Of a stretch of 64,000 bases of DNA, positions 30,700-38,996 are shown piece after piece. The translations under genes and the position numbers were made by a program. Source of the DNA: an uncultured Eubacteriales bacterium (lineage in GTDB: Bacteria; Bacillota; Clostridia; Oscillospirales; Acutalibacteraceae); NCBI GenBank assembly GCA_949293815.1, contig CASFEZ010000010.1, positions 1 through 64,000 on the forward strand. The letters are read 5' to 3'. Every line of letters starts with the position of its first letter. The stretch's first letter is position 1. The notes beneath the pieces are model-generated. The model worked only from the letters and a program-made list of their open reading frames with translations. It made no database searches and was not told the DNA's origin.

Positions 30700-33306
30700 A
30701 TGAAAGAAAAAGCGTATGAGATTGTAGACAGCGTGGAAAAGCTGGAAGCAGCCATTGCCCGCGTGAAAGAGGCGCAGCGTATTTTTGCGACCTATACGCA
30801 GGAGCAGGTGGACAAGATTTTCTTTGCCGCCGCCGTGGCCGCCAACCAGCAGCGCATCCCCCTTGCCAAAATGGCAGTGGAGGAGACCGGCATGGGTGTG
30901 GTCGAGGACAAGGTTATCAAGAACCACTACGCCGCCGAATATATTTATAATAAGTATAAGGACACCAAAACCTGCGGCGTGATTGAAGAGGACAAAGCCT
31001 TCGGCATCAAAAAAATTGCCGAGCCTTTGGGCGTAATCGCCGCCGTTATTCCCACCACCAACCCCACTTCTACCGCGATTTTCAAAACCCTGATTGCCCT
31101 GAAAACCAGAAACGGCATTATCATCAGCCCCCACCCCAGAGCCAAGGGCTGCACCATTGCCGCCGCAAAGGTTGTGCTGGAAGCTGCCGTAAAGGCCGGC
31201 GCGCCCGAGGGGATTATCAGCTGGATTGACATTCCCTCGCTGGAAATGACCAACCTTTTGATGAAAGAAGCCGATATTATCCTTGCCACCGGCGGTCCGG
31301 GCATGGTTCGTTCCGCCTACTCCAGCGGCAAGCCCGCCTTGGGCGTAGGTCCCGGCAATACCCCGGTTATTATTGACGACACCGCCGATATTCTTTTGGC
31401 GGTCAGCTCGGTGATTCACTCCAAAACCTTCGACAACGGCATGATCTGCGCGTCCGAACAGTCTGTGATTGTGCTGGACGGCGTTTACGATAAAGTGAAA
31501 AAGGAATTTGCCGACAGAGGCTGCTATTTCCTGAACGACGAAGAAACCGAAAAGGTCAGAAAAGCCATTATCATCAACGGCTCGGTCAACGCCAAAATCG
31601 TTGGTCAGAGCGCGTATAAGATTGCCCAGATTGCGGGCGTTACCGTGCCCGAAAGCACCAAAATCCTCATCGGCGAAGTGGAAAGCGTGGATATTTCCGA
31701 AGAGTTCGCCCATGAAAAACTCTCTCCCGTGCTCGCCATGTACCGCGCCGAGAGCTTCGACGACGCCCTTGCCAAAGCGGAGCGTCTGGTTGCGGACGGC
31801 GGCTACGGTCACACCTCCTCTGTTTATCTGAACGCGGTAACGGAAAAAGAAAAGCTCGACAAATTTGCCGCCGCCATGAAAACCTGCCGTATTCTGGTCA
31901 ACACTCCCTCGGCGCAGGGCGGCATCGGCGATTTGTACAACTTCAAACTTGCGCCCTCTCTGACATTGGGCTGCGGCTCCTGGGGCGGCAACTCGGTGTC
32001 CGAAAATGTCGGCGTGAAGCACCTGATCAACATCAAAACCGTTGCCGAGAGGAGAGAGAATATGCTTTGGTTCCGCGCGCCCGAAAAGGTGTATATTAAA
32101 AAAGGCTGCCTGCCTGTGGCTCTTGACGAGCTGAAACATGTCATGGATAAGAAAAAGGTGTTTATCGTCACCGACTCTTTCCTGTTTGAAAACGGCTACA
32201 CCAAGCCCATTACCGATAAACTGGATGAGCTGGGCATCGTACACACCACCTTCTCCAATGTAGCGCCCGACCCGAGCCTTGCCTGCGCCAAGGAAGGCGC
32301 CGCACAGATGGCAGCGTTCAAGCCCGACTGCATCATCGCCGTGGGCGGCGGCTCCGCGATGGACGCCGGTAAAATCATGTGGGTCATGTACGAGCACCCC
32401 GAAGTGGACTTTATGGATATGGCCATGCGCTTTATGGATATCCGCAAGAGAGTTTACACCTTCCCGCATATGGGCGACAAGGCGTATTTTATCGCCGTTC
32501 CCACCTCTGCCGGTACCGGTTCCGAGGTAACTCCTTTCGCCGTTATCACCGACGAGCAGACCGGCGTCAAATACCCGCTGGCGGACTATGAGCTGCTGCC
32601 CAAAATGGCCATTGTTGACGCGGATATGATGATGAACGCCCCGAAGGGTCTGACCTCCGCTTCCGGTATTGACGCGGTTACCCACGCTTTGGAGGCCTAC
32701 GCTTCCATGATGGCAACCGATTATACCGACGGTTTGGCGATTCGCGCTTTGCAGATGATTTTTGAATACCTGCCCCGCGCCTACGACAACGGACCCAACG
32801 ACCCGGTTGCCCGCGAAAAAATGGCCAACGCCGCCACCATGGCCGGTATGGCGTTCGCCAACGCTTTCCTGGGCGTCTGCCACTCCATGGCGCATAAGCT
32901 GGGCGCGTTCCATCACCTGCCCCACGGCGTTGCCAACGCGCTGATGATTGACGAGGTACTGCGCTTCAACGCCGAGGAAGTGCCGCCGAAGATGGGCACC
33001 TTCCCGCAGTATGACCACCCGAAGACCCTTTCGCGCTATGCCGAGGTTGCCACCGCGCTGGGTCTTCCGGGCAAGAACGATCAGGAAAAGCTGGAAAGCC
33101 TGATTCGCGCCATTGACGAATTGAAAGAAAAAATCGGCATCAAAAAGACCATTAAGGATTACGGCGTAGACGAAACCGACTTCCTGAACCGTTTGGACGA
33201 CATGGTAGAACAGGCGTTCGACGATCAGTGCACCGGCGCGAACCCCCGTTATCCTCTTATGAGCGAAATCAAACAGATGTATCTGAACGCATATTACGGT
33301 AAGTAA
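30700..33306 (+). CDS. adhE: Bifunctional acetaldehyde-CoA/alcohol dehydrogenase
   Basis: 868 residues from the ATG at 30700 (a GTG lies one codon earlier). The N-terminal aldehyde dehydrogenase domain has the catalytic cysteine in NGMICASEQSVIV (about residue 247). The C-terminal iron-dependent alcohol dehydrogenase domain has GGGSAMDAGKIMWV (about 550), PTSAGTGSEVTPFAVI and the iron-binding MAHKLGAFHHLPHGVANAL. It reduces acetyl-CoA to ethanol with 2 NADH and forms cytosolic spirosomes. AAAAAGGAGACTGTGTG precedes it. It follows rex by about 60 bp and leads into three further genes with short gaps. Confidence 0.96.
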   Translation: MKEKAYEIVDSVEKLEAAIARVKEAQRIFATYTQEQVDKIFFAAAVAANQQRIPLAKMAVEETGMGVVEDKVIKNHYAAEYIYNKYKDTKTCGVIEEDKAFGIKKIAEPLGVIAAVIPTTNPTSTAIFKTLIALKTRNGIIISPHPRAKGCTIAAAKVVLEAAVKAGAPEGIISWIDIPSLEMTNLLMKEADIILATGGPGMVRSAYSSGKPALGVGPGNTPVIIDDTADILLAVSSVIHSKTFDNGMICASEQSVIVLDGVYDKVKKEFADRGCYFLNDEETEKVRKAIIINGSVNAKIVGQSAYKIAQIAGVTVPESTKILIGEVESVDISEEFAHEKLSPVLAMYRAESFDDALAKAERLVADGGYGHTSSVYLNAVTEKEKLDKFAAAMKTCRILVNTPSAQGGIGDLYNFKLAPSLTLGCGSWGGNSVSENVGVKHLINIKTVAERRENMLWFRAPEKVYIKKGCLPVALDELKHVMDKKKVFIVTDSFLFENGYTKPITDKLDELGIVHTTFSNVAPDPSLACAKEGAAQMAAFKPDCIIAVGGGSAMDAGKIMWVMYEHPEVDFMDMAMRFMDIRKRVYTFPHMGDKAYFIAVPTSAGTGSEVTPFAVITDEQTGVKYPLADYELLPKMAIVDADMMMNAPKGLTSASGIDAVTHALEAYASMMATDYTDGLAIRALQMIFEYLPRAYDNGPNDPVAREKMANAATMAGMAFANAFLGVCHSMAHKLGAFHHLPHGVANALMIDEVLRFNAEEVPPKMGTFPQYDHPKTLSRYAEVATALGLPGKNDQEKLESLIRAIDELKEKIGIKKTIKDYGVDETDFLNRLDDMVEQAFDDQCTGANPRYPLMSEIKQMYLNAYYGK

Positions 33307-33325
33307 GCAAATAGGAGGAAGCACT

Positions 33326-34075
33326 ATGAATCTTGACAGAGTCATTGCCGTCCGCACCACCAAAACGGTTTACCGCGACGGCGACGTAGCCATTAAGGTA
33401 TTCAACGAGGATTATTCCAAGGCGGATGTTCTGAACGAAGCGCTGAACCAGGCGCGGGTGGAGGAAACCAACCTGAACATCCCGAAAATCCACGAAGTAA
33501 CCAAGGTAGACGGCAAATGGGCGATTGTATACGACTATATCCCCGGTAAGACCTTGCAGCAGCTGATGGACGAAAATCCGGACAAAATCGATGAATATCT
33601 GGACATTTTCGTGGATTTGCAGCTGGAGGTGCACGAGCAGAAATGCCCGATGCTCAACCGCCTGAAGGATAAAATGAACCGCAAAATCTGCGAAGCCAGT
33701 CTGGACGCCACCACCCGGTATGATTTGCATACCCGCCTGGAGGCCATGCCCCGCCACAGCAAGGTTTGCCACGGCGACTTCAACCCCGGCAATATCATTG
33801 TGACCCCCGAGGGCAAGTATTATATCATCGACTGGTCCCACGCCACCCAGGGCAACGCCTCCGCCGACGCGGCGCGTACCTATCTGCTGTTCAACCTGAA
33901 AGGCGAGCTGAAATTGGCGGAAAAATACCTGAACCTGTTCTGCAAAAAGAGCGACACCGCCAAACAGTATGTGCAGAAATGGCTGCCCATTGTTGCGGCG
34001 TCCCAGTCCGTTAAAGGCAAACCCGAAGAGCGGCAGTTCCTGCTTTCCTGGGTTGATGTTGTAGATTATGAATAA
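33326..34075 (+). CDS. Aminoglycoside-phosphotransferase-fold kinase
   Basis: 249 residues of the APH/choline kinase fold: AIKVFNEDYSKADVLNEALNQARVEE supplies the ATP-binding lysine and glutamate, WAIVYDYIPGKTL the hinge, VCHGDFNPGNIIVT the catalytic HxDxxxxN and YIIDWSHATQG the metal-binding Asp. Such genes are often called TIGR02172-type or simply phosphotransferases; substrate unknown. It lies 19 bp after adhE and 20 bp before a [2Fe-2S] protein, so it is co-transcribed with redox genes. Antibiotic resistance is unlikely from the context. Confidence 0.8.
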   Translation: MNLDRVIAVRTTKTVYRDGDVAIKVFNEDYSKADVLNEALNQARVEETNLNIPKIHEVTKVDGKWAIVYDYIPGKTLQQLMDENPDKIDEYLDIFVDLQLEVHEQKCPMLNRLKDKMNRKICEASLDATTRYDLHTRLEAMPRHSKVCHGDFNPGNIIVTPEGKYYIIDWSHATQGNASADAARTYLLFNLKGELKLAEKYLNLFCKKSDTAKQYVQKWLPIVAASQSVKGKPEERQFLLSWVDVVDYE

Positions 34076-34095
34076 TAGAAAGCGGGGTTAATCTG

Positions 34096-34335
34096 ATGAA
34101 AGTTACGGTTTGTATCGGCAGCTCCTGCCATTTGAAAGGCTCGCGCCAGATTGTAGAAGAGCTGCAATATCTGATTGCGAAAAACAATTTGCAGGATAAG
34201 GTCGATTTGGGCGGCACCTTCTGCATGGGTCGCTGCCAGGAGGGCGTGTGCGTGACCGTAGACGGCACCCTGCACTCCCTTTCCCCGGACAAAACCAAGG
34301 AATTCTTTGAAACCGAAATCCTTGCCAAAGTGTAA
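34096..34335 (+). CDS. Thioredoxin-like [2Fe-2S] ferredoxin (NuoE-type domain)
   Basis: 79 residues: CIGSSCHLKGSRQIVEELQYLI gives the first cysteine pair (C-x4-C), GTFCMGRCQEG the second (C-x3-C), the ligand pattern of NuoE/HydC-type thioredoxin-fold [2Fe-2S] domains. It is a stand-alone domain, normally fused in hydrogenase HydA/HydC or complex I. It probably passes electrons to or from the hydrogenases encoded downstream. AAAGCGGGGTTAATCTG is a weak ribosome site. Confidence 0.85.
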   Translation: MKVTVCIGSSCHLKGSRQIVEELQYLIAKNNLQDKVDLGGTFCMGRCQEGVCVTVDGTLHSLSPDKTKEFFETEILAKV

Positions 34336-34349
34336 GAAACCCTGAAATA

Positions 34350-34416
34350 AAGCACGGAAAAACGGCAGAAACGCGCGCCAAAAGCGCCGACGGCTCCTGC
34401 CGCTTTTCCCGTGCTT
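34350..34416 (+). other. Long stem-loop between the adhE and hydrogenase parts
   Basis: AAGCACGGAAAAACGGCAG (34350-34368) pairs with CTGCCGCTTTTCCCGTGCTT (34397-34416) with one bulge. There is no T-run after it, so it is not a standard terminator; it may stabilise or process the mRNA. It is followed by a fragment of the GTAGGGGCGGG repeat. Confidence 0.6.
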
Positions 34417-34530
34417 GGGAAAAGAAGGACTCCCGCCCCTACGATGTGGAGATAAATTCGCCGATGCGGACAAGATTATTTTTTGAACGATATTTGCCAA
34501 TTACGGCGCAAAGCTTACGGAGGCGCTGCT

Positions 34531-36207
34531 ATGTCAGAATTTTTAAGACTGAAAAAATCCAACTGCAAGAACTGCTACAAGTGCATCCGCCATTGCCCGG
34601 TGAAGTCCATTCGCTTTTCGGGCAACCAGGCGCATATTGTCACCGAGGAATGTATTCTCTGCGGTCAGTGCTTTGTGGTCTGCCCGCAGGACGCCAAGGA
34701 GATTTCCTCCGAGCTGGAAAAGGTCAAGGTGCTTATCGGCAGCGGCGCGCCCGTTATCGCCAGCGTGGCGCCGTCCTTTGTGGCAAACTACGAGGGCTGC
34801 GGCATTGAATCGCTGGAAAAAGCCCTGAAGCAGCTGGGCTTTGCCGGGGCGGAGGAAACCGCCATCGGCGCAACCATTGTCAAAAAAGAGTACGACCGGA
34901 TGCTCAAAGAGGATAAGCGGGATATTCTAATCTCCTCCTGCTGCCACTCGGTCAATTTGCTTATTCAAAAATATTTCCCCGGCTCCATGCAGTATCTGGC
35001 GGACATCATGTCCCCCATGCAGGCGCACTGCCGGGACATCAAGCAGCGCAACCCTCAGGCGAAAACCGTGTTCATCGGTCCCTGCGTTGCCAAAAAAGAT
35101 GAGGCAGACCACTATCGCGGTATTGTGGACGCGGTGCTGACCTTTGAGGATTTAACCGCATGGCTGGCGGATGAACATATCACCTTAGAGCAGAAGCGGG
35201 ACAGCGCCGAAAAGAGCAAGGCGCGGCTGTTCCCCACCACCGGCGGTATTTTGAAAACCATGAACTGCGACGCGGCGGGCTACACCTACATGGCCATCGA
35301 CGGCACCGAAAACTGCATTGCCGCCCTGAAGGACATTGAAGACGGCAATATTCACAACTGCTTTATTGAAATGTCCGCCTGTGTCGGCAGCTGCGTCGGC
35401 GGACCGGTGATGGAAAAATACAACCGCCGCACCGTGCGCAATTACGCCGCCGTGACCACCTACGCGGGCAAAGAGGACTTTGAGGTCGCGCCCGTCACCA
35501 AAGCGGAAATTAAGAAACAATTTGAATATATCGATAAAAAACAGGTATTGCCGGATGAGGCGGAAATTCAGTCCATTTTGCGCAAAATGGGCAAAATGAA
35601 GCCCTCTCAGGAGCTGAACTGTGGCTCCTGCGGCTATAACACCTGCCGGGAAAAGGCTGTCGCTATCTTCCAGGGCAAGGCGGACTTAACCATGTGCCTG
35701 CCGTTCTTGAAGGATCGGGCGGAGAGCTTTTCCGACAATATCATCAACAACACCCCCAACGCCATTATTGTAACCAACGAAAACCTGGAGGTGCAGCAGA
35801 TTAACCGCGCCGCCCTCAAGATTATGAACCTGCGGTCGGAAAGCGATGTGATGGGCGAACAGATTATCCGCATTCTGGAGCCGAAAGACTTTATGGAAGT
35901 GCGCAAAACCGGCGTGAGCATCCGCGACAAACGGGTGTATTTGGCGGAATACAAAAAATATGTGGAAGAGACCATTCTTTACGATAGGGATTACCGCATT
36001 TTAATCTGCCTGATGCGCGATGTAACCGACGAGGAAAACGAGCGGGCGCGCAAGGAGGAAATCAGCCACAACACCGCCCAGATTGCCGACAATGTGGTCG
36101 AAAAGCAAATGCGCATTGTACAGGAGATTGCCTCACTTTTGGGCGAAACTGCGGCGGAAACCAAGATTGCCCTGACCAAATTAAAGGAGTCGATTGCCGA
36201 TGAATGA
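34531..36207 (+). CDS. HydS-like sensory [FeFe]-hydrogenase with PAS domain
   Basis: 558 residues from the ATG at 34531 (ACGGAGGCGCTGCT upstream; the longer frame start lacks this). Order: two [4Fe-4S] motifs (CKNCYKCIRHCP, CILCGQCFVVCP); hydrogenase domain with SSCCHSVNLL (about 133), GPCVAKKDE (about 183) and MSACVGSCVGG (about 281); Fes motif CGSCGYNTC (about 365); PAS domain (about 403-500; NAIIVTNENLEVQQINRAALKIM). PAS at the C-terminus marks the putative H2- or redox-sensing group C. It overlaps the SpoIIE-type phosphatase gene by 8 bp, so the two probably act as sensor and output. Confidence 0.88.
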   Translation: MSEFLRLKKSNCKNCYKCIRHCPVKSIRFSGNQAHIVTEECILCGQCFVVCPQDAKEISSELEKVKVLIGSGAPVIASVAPSFVANYEGCGIESLEKALKQLGFAGAEETAIGATIVKKEYDRMLKEDKRDILISSCCHSVNLLIQKYFPGSMQYLADIMSPMQAHCRDIKQRNPQAKTVFIGPCVAKKDEADHYRGIVDAVLTFEDLTAWLADEHITLEQKRDSAEKSKARLFPTTGGILKTMNCDAAGYTYMAIDGTENCIAALKDIEDGNIHNCFIEMSACVGSCVGGPVMEKYNRRTVRNYAAVTTYAGKEDFEVAPVTKAEIKKQFEYIDKKQVLPDEAEIQSILRKMGKMKPSQELNCGSCGYNTCREKAVAIFQGKADLTMCLPFLKDRAESFSDNIINNTPNAIIVTNENLEVQQINRAALKIMNLRSESDVMGEQIIRILEPKDFMEVRKTGVSIRDKRVYLAEYKKYVEETILYDRDYRILICLMRDVTDEENERARKEEISHNTAQIADNVVEKQMRIVQEIASLLGETAAETKIALTKLKESIADE

Positions 36208-37372
36208 TCTTTGCGCCGATATCGGCTATCGCAGCCTTTTGAAGCATGACGAAGAGCTCTGCGGCGACCATGTGGAAATCGTGGAGCAGGGGGACAATTC
36301 CCAGGTGATTGTTCTGGCGGACGGGCTGGGCAGCGGCGTCAAGGCGAGCATTCTTTCCACCCTGACATCCAAAATCATCTCCACCATGATGGCGGCGGAA
36401 ATCAGCCTTGAGGAGTGCGTTGCCACCATTGCCGCCACCTTGCCGGTCTGCTCGGTGCGGCAGGTCGCCTATTCCACCTTTACGATCATGCGTATTGTGG
36501 AAAACGAGTACGCCGAAATCATTCAATACGACAACCCGCTGGTGATTTTGCTGCGGGACGGTCAGAACTATGAAATGCCCTACACCATTACCGAAATCGG
36601 CGGCAAGAACATCTACCGCTCCACCATTCAGCTGAAAGAAAACGATATTTTCATTATGATGAGCGACGGCTGCATTCACGCGGGGGTCGGGCTTTCGCTG
36701 AACTTCGGCTGGGAGCGCAAGGACATTATTCCCTTTATGGAAAGCCTGTACGATGTGGGCTTTACCGCCAAAACCTTAACCACCATCCTGTTGGACGAGT
36801 GCTATAAGCTGTACGGCGGCGAGCCGGGGGACGACACCACCGTATGCGTGGTGCGCATCCGTAAACGCGAGCCCATGAACCTGATGATAGGTCCCCCCGC
36901 CAACCGGGACGATGTGAACAAAATGGAATCGCTGTTCTTCTCCAAAGAGGGCAAGCACATCGTCTGCGGCGGCACCACCTCGACCCTGGCGGCGGAATAT
37001 CTGCGCAAACCGCTGGTACCGGTGCTGGAATTTCCCGACCCGGAAATTCCCCCCATCGCCAAGATTGAAGGGGTGGACTTGGTGACCGAGGGCGTGATTA
37101 CCATGAACAAGGTGGTACAGTACGCCAAGGATTATTTGGAGGACAACGAATCCTATAAAGAGTGGAGCTATAAGCGGGACGGCGCGTCGCAGATTGCCCG
37201 CCTGCTGTTTGAAGAGGCCACCGACATCAACTTTTTTGTGGGCAGAGCCATAAACCCCGCCCACCAGAACCCGAATTTGCCCATCAACTTCAATATCAAA
37301 ATGCAGCTGGTCACCGAGCTTACGGACGCGCTGCAAAAAATGGGCAAAAAAGTCAAGGTCAGCTATTTTTAA
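36200..37372 (+). CDS. SpoIIE-type PP2C serine phosphatase with C-terminal extension
   Basis: 390 residues from the ATG at 36200 (AAAGGAGTCGATTGCCG). The phosphatase domain covers about 1-215: VLADGLGSGVKASILSTLTSKI (metal-binding Asp), FIMMSDGCIHAG and GGEPGDDTTVCVVRI. A further ~170 residues (PANRDDVNKMESLFFSKEGKHIVCGGTTSTLAAEYL...) form a second conserved domain of unknown role. SpoIIE-type enzymes dephosphorylate STAS antagonists of RsbW-like kinases; such a kinase is encoded at 18781, but no STAS protein is in the window. It is coupled to HydS, so hydrogen or redox state may drive its activity (inference). Confidence 0.88.
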   Translation: MNDLCADIGYRSLLKHDEELCGDHVEIVEQGDNSQVIVLADGLGSGVKASILSTLTSKIISTMMAAEISLEECVATIAATLPVCSVRQVAYSTFTIMRIVENEYAEIIQYDNPLVILLRDGQNYEMPYTITEIGGKNIYRSTIQLKENDIFIMMSDGCIHAGVGLSLNFGWERKDIIPFMESLYDVGFTAKTLTTILLDECYKLYGGEPGDDTTVCVVRIRKREPMNLMIGPPANRDDVNKMESLFFSKEGKHIVCGGTTSTLAAEYLRKPLVPVLEFPDPEIPPIAKIEGVDLVTEGVITMNKVVQYAKDYLEDNESYKEWSYKRDGASQIARLLFEEATDINFFVGRAINPAHQNPNLPINFNIKMQLVTELTDALQKMGKKVKVSYF

Positions 37373-37398
37373 CCAATATCGCAGAGGATAGGGATACG

Positions 37399-38874
37399 AT
37401 GAGAAAATTTGATACGAAAGTACAATATCTGAAATACAAGGTATTGCGCGAGGTTGCGCGTCAGGCGTGGAACGACAAGCTGTTGACCGGTTTTATGGAT
37501 ATTCCGAAAATCATTGTGCCGGGCAAGGAGCCGACCATGCGCTGCTGCGTGTACAAAGAGCGTGCCATTTTGTCCGAACGGGTCAAAATTGCCATGGGCG
37601 GCGACCATACCAATCCGAATGTAATTGAGGTCATTGACATTGCCTGCGATGAATGCCCCATGGGCGGTTATGAGGTCACCGACGCCTGCCGCGGGTGTTT
37701 GGCGCACCGCTGTGAGGATGTCTGCCGCCGGGGCGCGATTACCTTTGACCACCAGCAAAAGGCGCATATCGACAAAACCAAGTGCGTCGAGTGCGGCGCC
37801 TGCGCCAAGGTTTGCCCCTACAGCGCCATTGCCAACCACAAGCGCCCCTGCGAAAACGCCTGTAAGGTCAAGGCCATCAGCATGACCGAAACCAAAGCGG
37901 CGAGCATCGATCAGGATAAGTGCATTGCCTGCGGCGCCTGCGTTTACCAGTGTCCCTGGGGCGCGATTACCGATAAATCCTTTATTCTGAATGTGATTGA
38001 TTTCATCCAGAAAAGCGAGGATAATACCAAATACAAGGTCTACGCCGTAGTTGCCCCGTCCATTTCCAGCCAGTTTACTTACGCCAAGCTCGGTCAGGTG
38101 GTAGCGGGCATCAAAAAGCTCGGCTTTTTCACCGTAGTCGAAGCGGCGCTGGGCGCGGATATGGTCGCCTCCGCCGAAGCGGAGGAGTTGGCGGAGAAGG
38201 GCTTTTTAACCAGCTCCTGCTGCCCGGCCTTTGTGGACTATATCCATAAAAACTTCCCAACCATGGTGCCCCATATCTCCCACAACCTGTCACCCATGGC
38301 GACCATTTCCAAATATCTGAAGGAAAACGACCCGGGCTGCAAGGTTATCTGCATCGGTCCGTGCACCGCGAAAAAAGCGGAGTTCCAAAAGCCGGAGGTC
38401 GCCCCCTGGATTGACAGTGTGATTACCTTTGAGGAATTGCAGGCGCTGTTTGACAGCCGGGATATCGACATTACCTCCCTGCCGGAGGATGTATTGGACA
38501 ACGCCTCCTATTTCGGACGGATTTTCGCCCGCAGCGGCGGTTTGGCGGACGCGGTGGCGCAGGGCTTAAAGGAAAAAGGGCTGGACGAGAGCTTTGCGCT
38601 GAATGCCATCTCCTGCGACGGGATTGAGCAGTGCCGCATGGCGCTTCTCAAGGCGTCCAAAAATGTATTGCCCAATAACTTTATCGAGGGCATGGCGTGC
38701 GTCGGCGGATGTATCGGCGGCGCGGGCTGCCTGACCCACGGGGAAAAGAACAAGGCCGAGGTCGATAAATACGGCAGGGAAGCCTATGAAAAAACCATCG
38801 GCGACGCGCTGAGCATGCTCAAGCTCACCGGCGGCTTTGTTCCAAACGCACAAAAAGCCGAAGAAAACGCCTGA
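37399..38874 (+). CDS. [FeFe]-hydrogenase, group B-like, monomeric
   Basis: 491 residues. The N-terminal part has many cysteines, CDECPMGGYEVTDACRGCLAHRCEDVCRRG, CVECGACAKVCP and CIACGACVYQCP, for about three to four Fe-S clusters. The H-cluster motifs are close to catalytic consensus: TSSCCPAFVDYI (about 271), GPCTAKKAEFQ (about 321) and MACVGGCIGGAG (about 431). It should be an active ferredoxin-linked hydrogenase producing or oxidising H2 in the cytosol. It lies 26 bp after the phosphatase gene and ends the cluster at a strong terminator. Group B proteins are little studied compared with group A. Confidence 0.9.
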   Translation: MRKFDTKVQYLKYKVLREVARQAWNDKLLTGFMDIPKIIVPGKEPTMRCCVYKERAILSERVKIAMGGDHTNPNVIEVIDIACDECPMGGYEVTDACRGCLAHRCEDVCRRGAITFDHQQKAHIDKTKCVECGACAKVCPYSAIANHKRPCENACKVKAISMTETKAASIDQDKCIACGACVYQCPWGAITDKSFILNVIDFIQKSEDNTKYKVYAVVAPSISSQFTYAKLGQVVAGIKKLGFFTVVEAALGADMVASAEAEELAEKGFLTSSCCPAFVDYIHKNFPTMVPHISHNLSPMATISKYLKENDPGCKVICIGPCTAKKAEFQKPEVAPWIDSVITFEELQALFDSRDIDITSLPEDVLDNASYFGRIFARSGGLADAVAQGLKEKGLDESFALNAISCDGIEQCRMALLKASKNVLPNNFIEGMACVGGCIGGAGCLTHGEKNKAEVDKYGREAYEKTIGDALSMLKLTGGFVPNAQKAEENA

Positions 38875-38929
38875 CCTCGCGCTGTGGCGCGGCAGGCGGT
38901 ATGCCGAAAAAAACGGTATCGATAAAAAA

Positions 38930-38978
38930 CAAAACCCACCAAAACGAGCAGAGGTCCTCTGGCGTTTTGGTGGATTTT
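38930..38978. terminator. Bidirectional terminator between hydrogenase and symporter genes
   Basis: CCACCAAAACG ... CGTTTTGGTGG followed by ATTTTTAT on the plus strand and by GTTTTGTTTTTTAT on the minus strand. Confidence 0.9.
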
Positions 38979-38996
38979 TATGTTCTTAATCTGATT

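Noticed and set aside
30679..33363. An 894-codon open frame antisense to adhE
   Set aside because: It is a shadow of adhE caused by codon bias; it has no ribosome site and its His/Gly/Val-rich product resembles no protein.
33326..34075. Aminoglycoside resistance gene
   Set aside because: The fold matches APH kinases, but the gene is embedded in a fermentation operon and lacks any resistance context.
34470..34510. Possible Rex site before the HydS gene
   Set aside because: The TTTTGAACGATATTTGCC stretch has only weak symmetry and mismatches the consensus.
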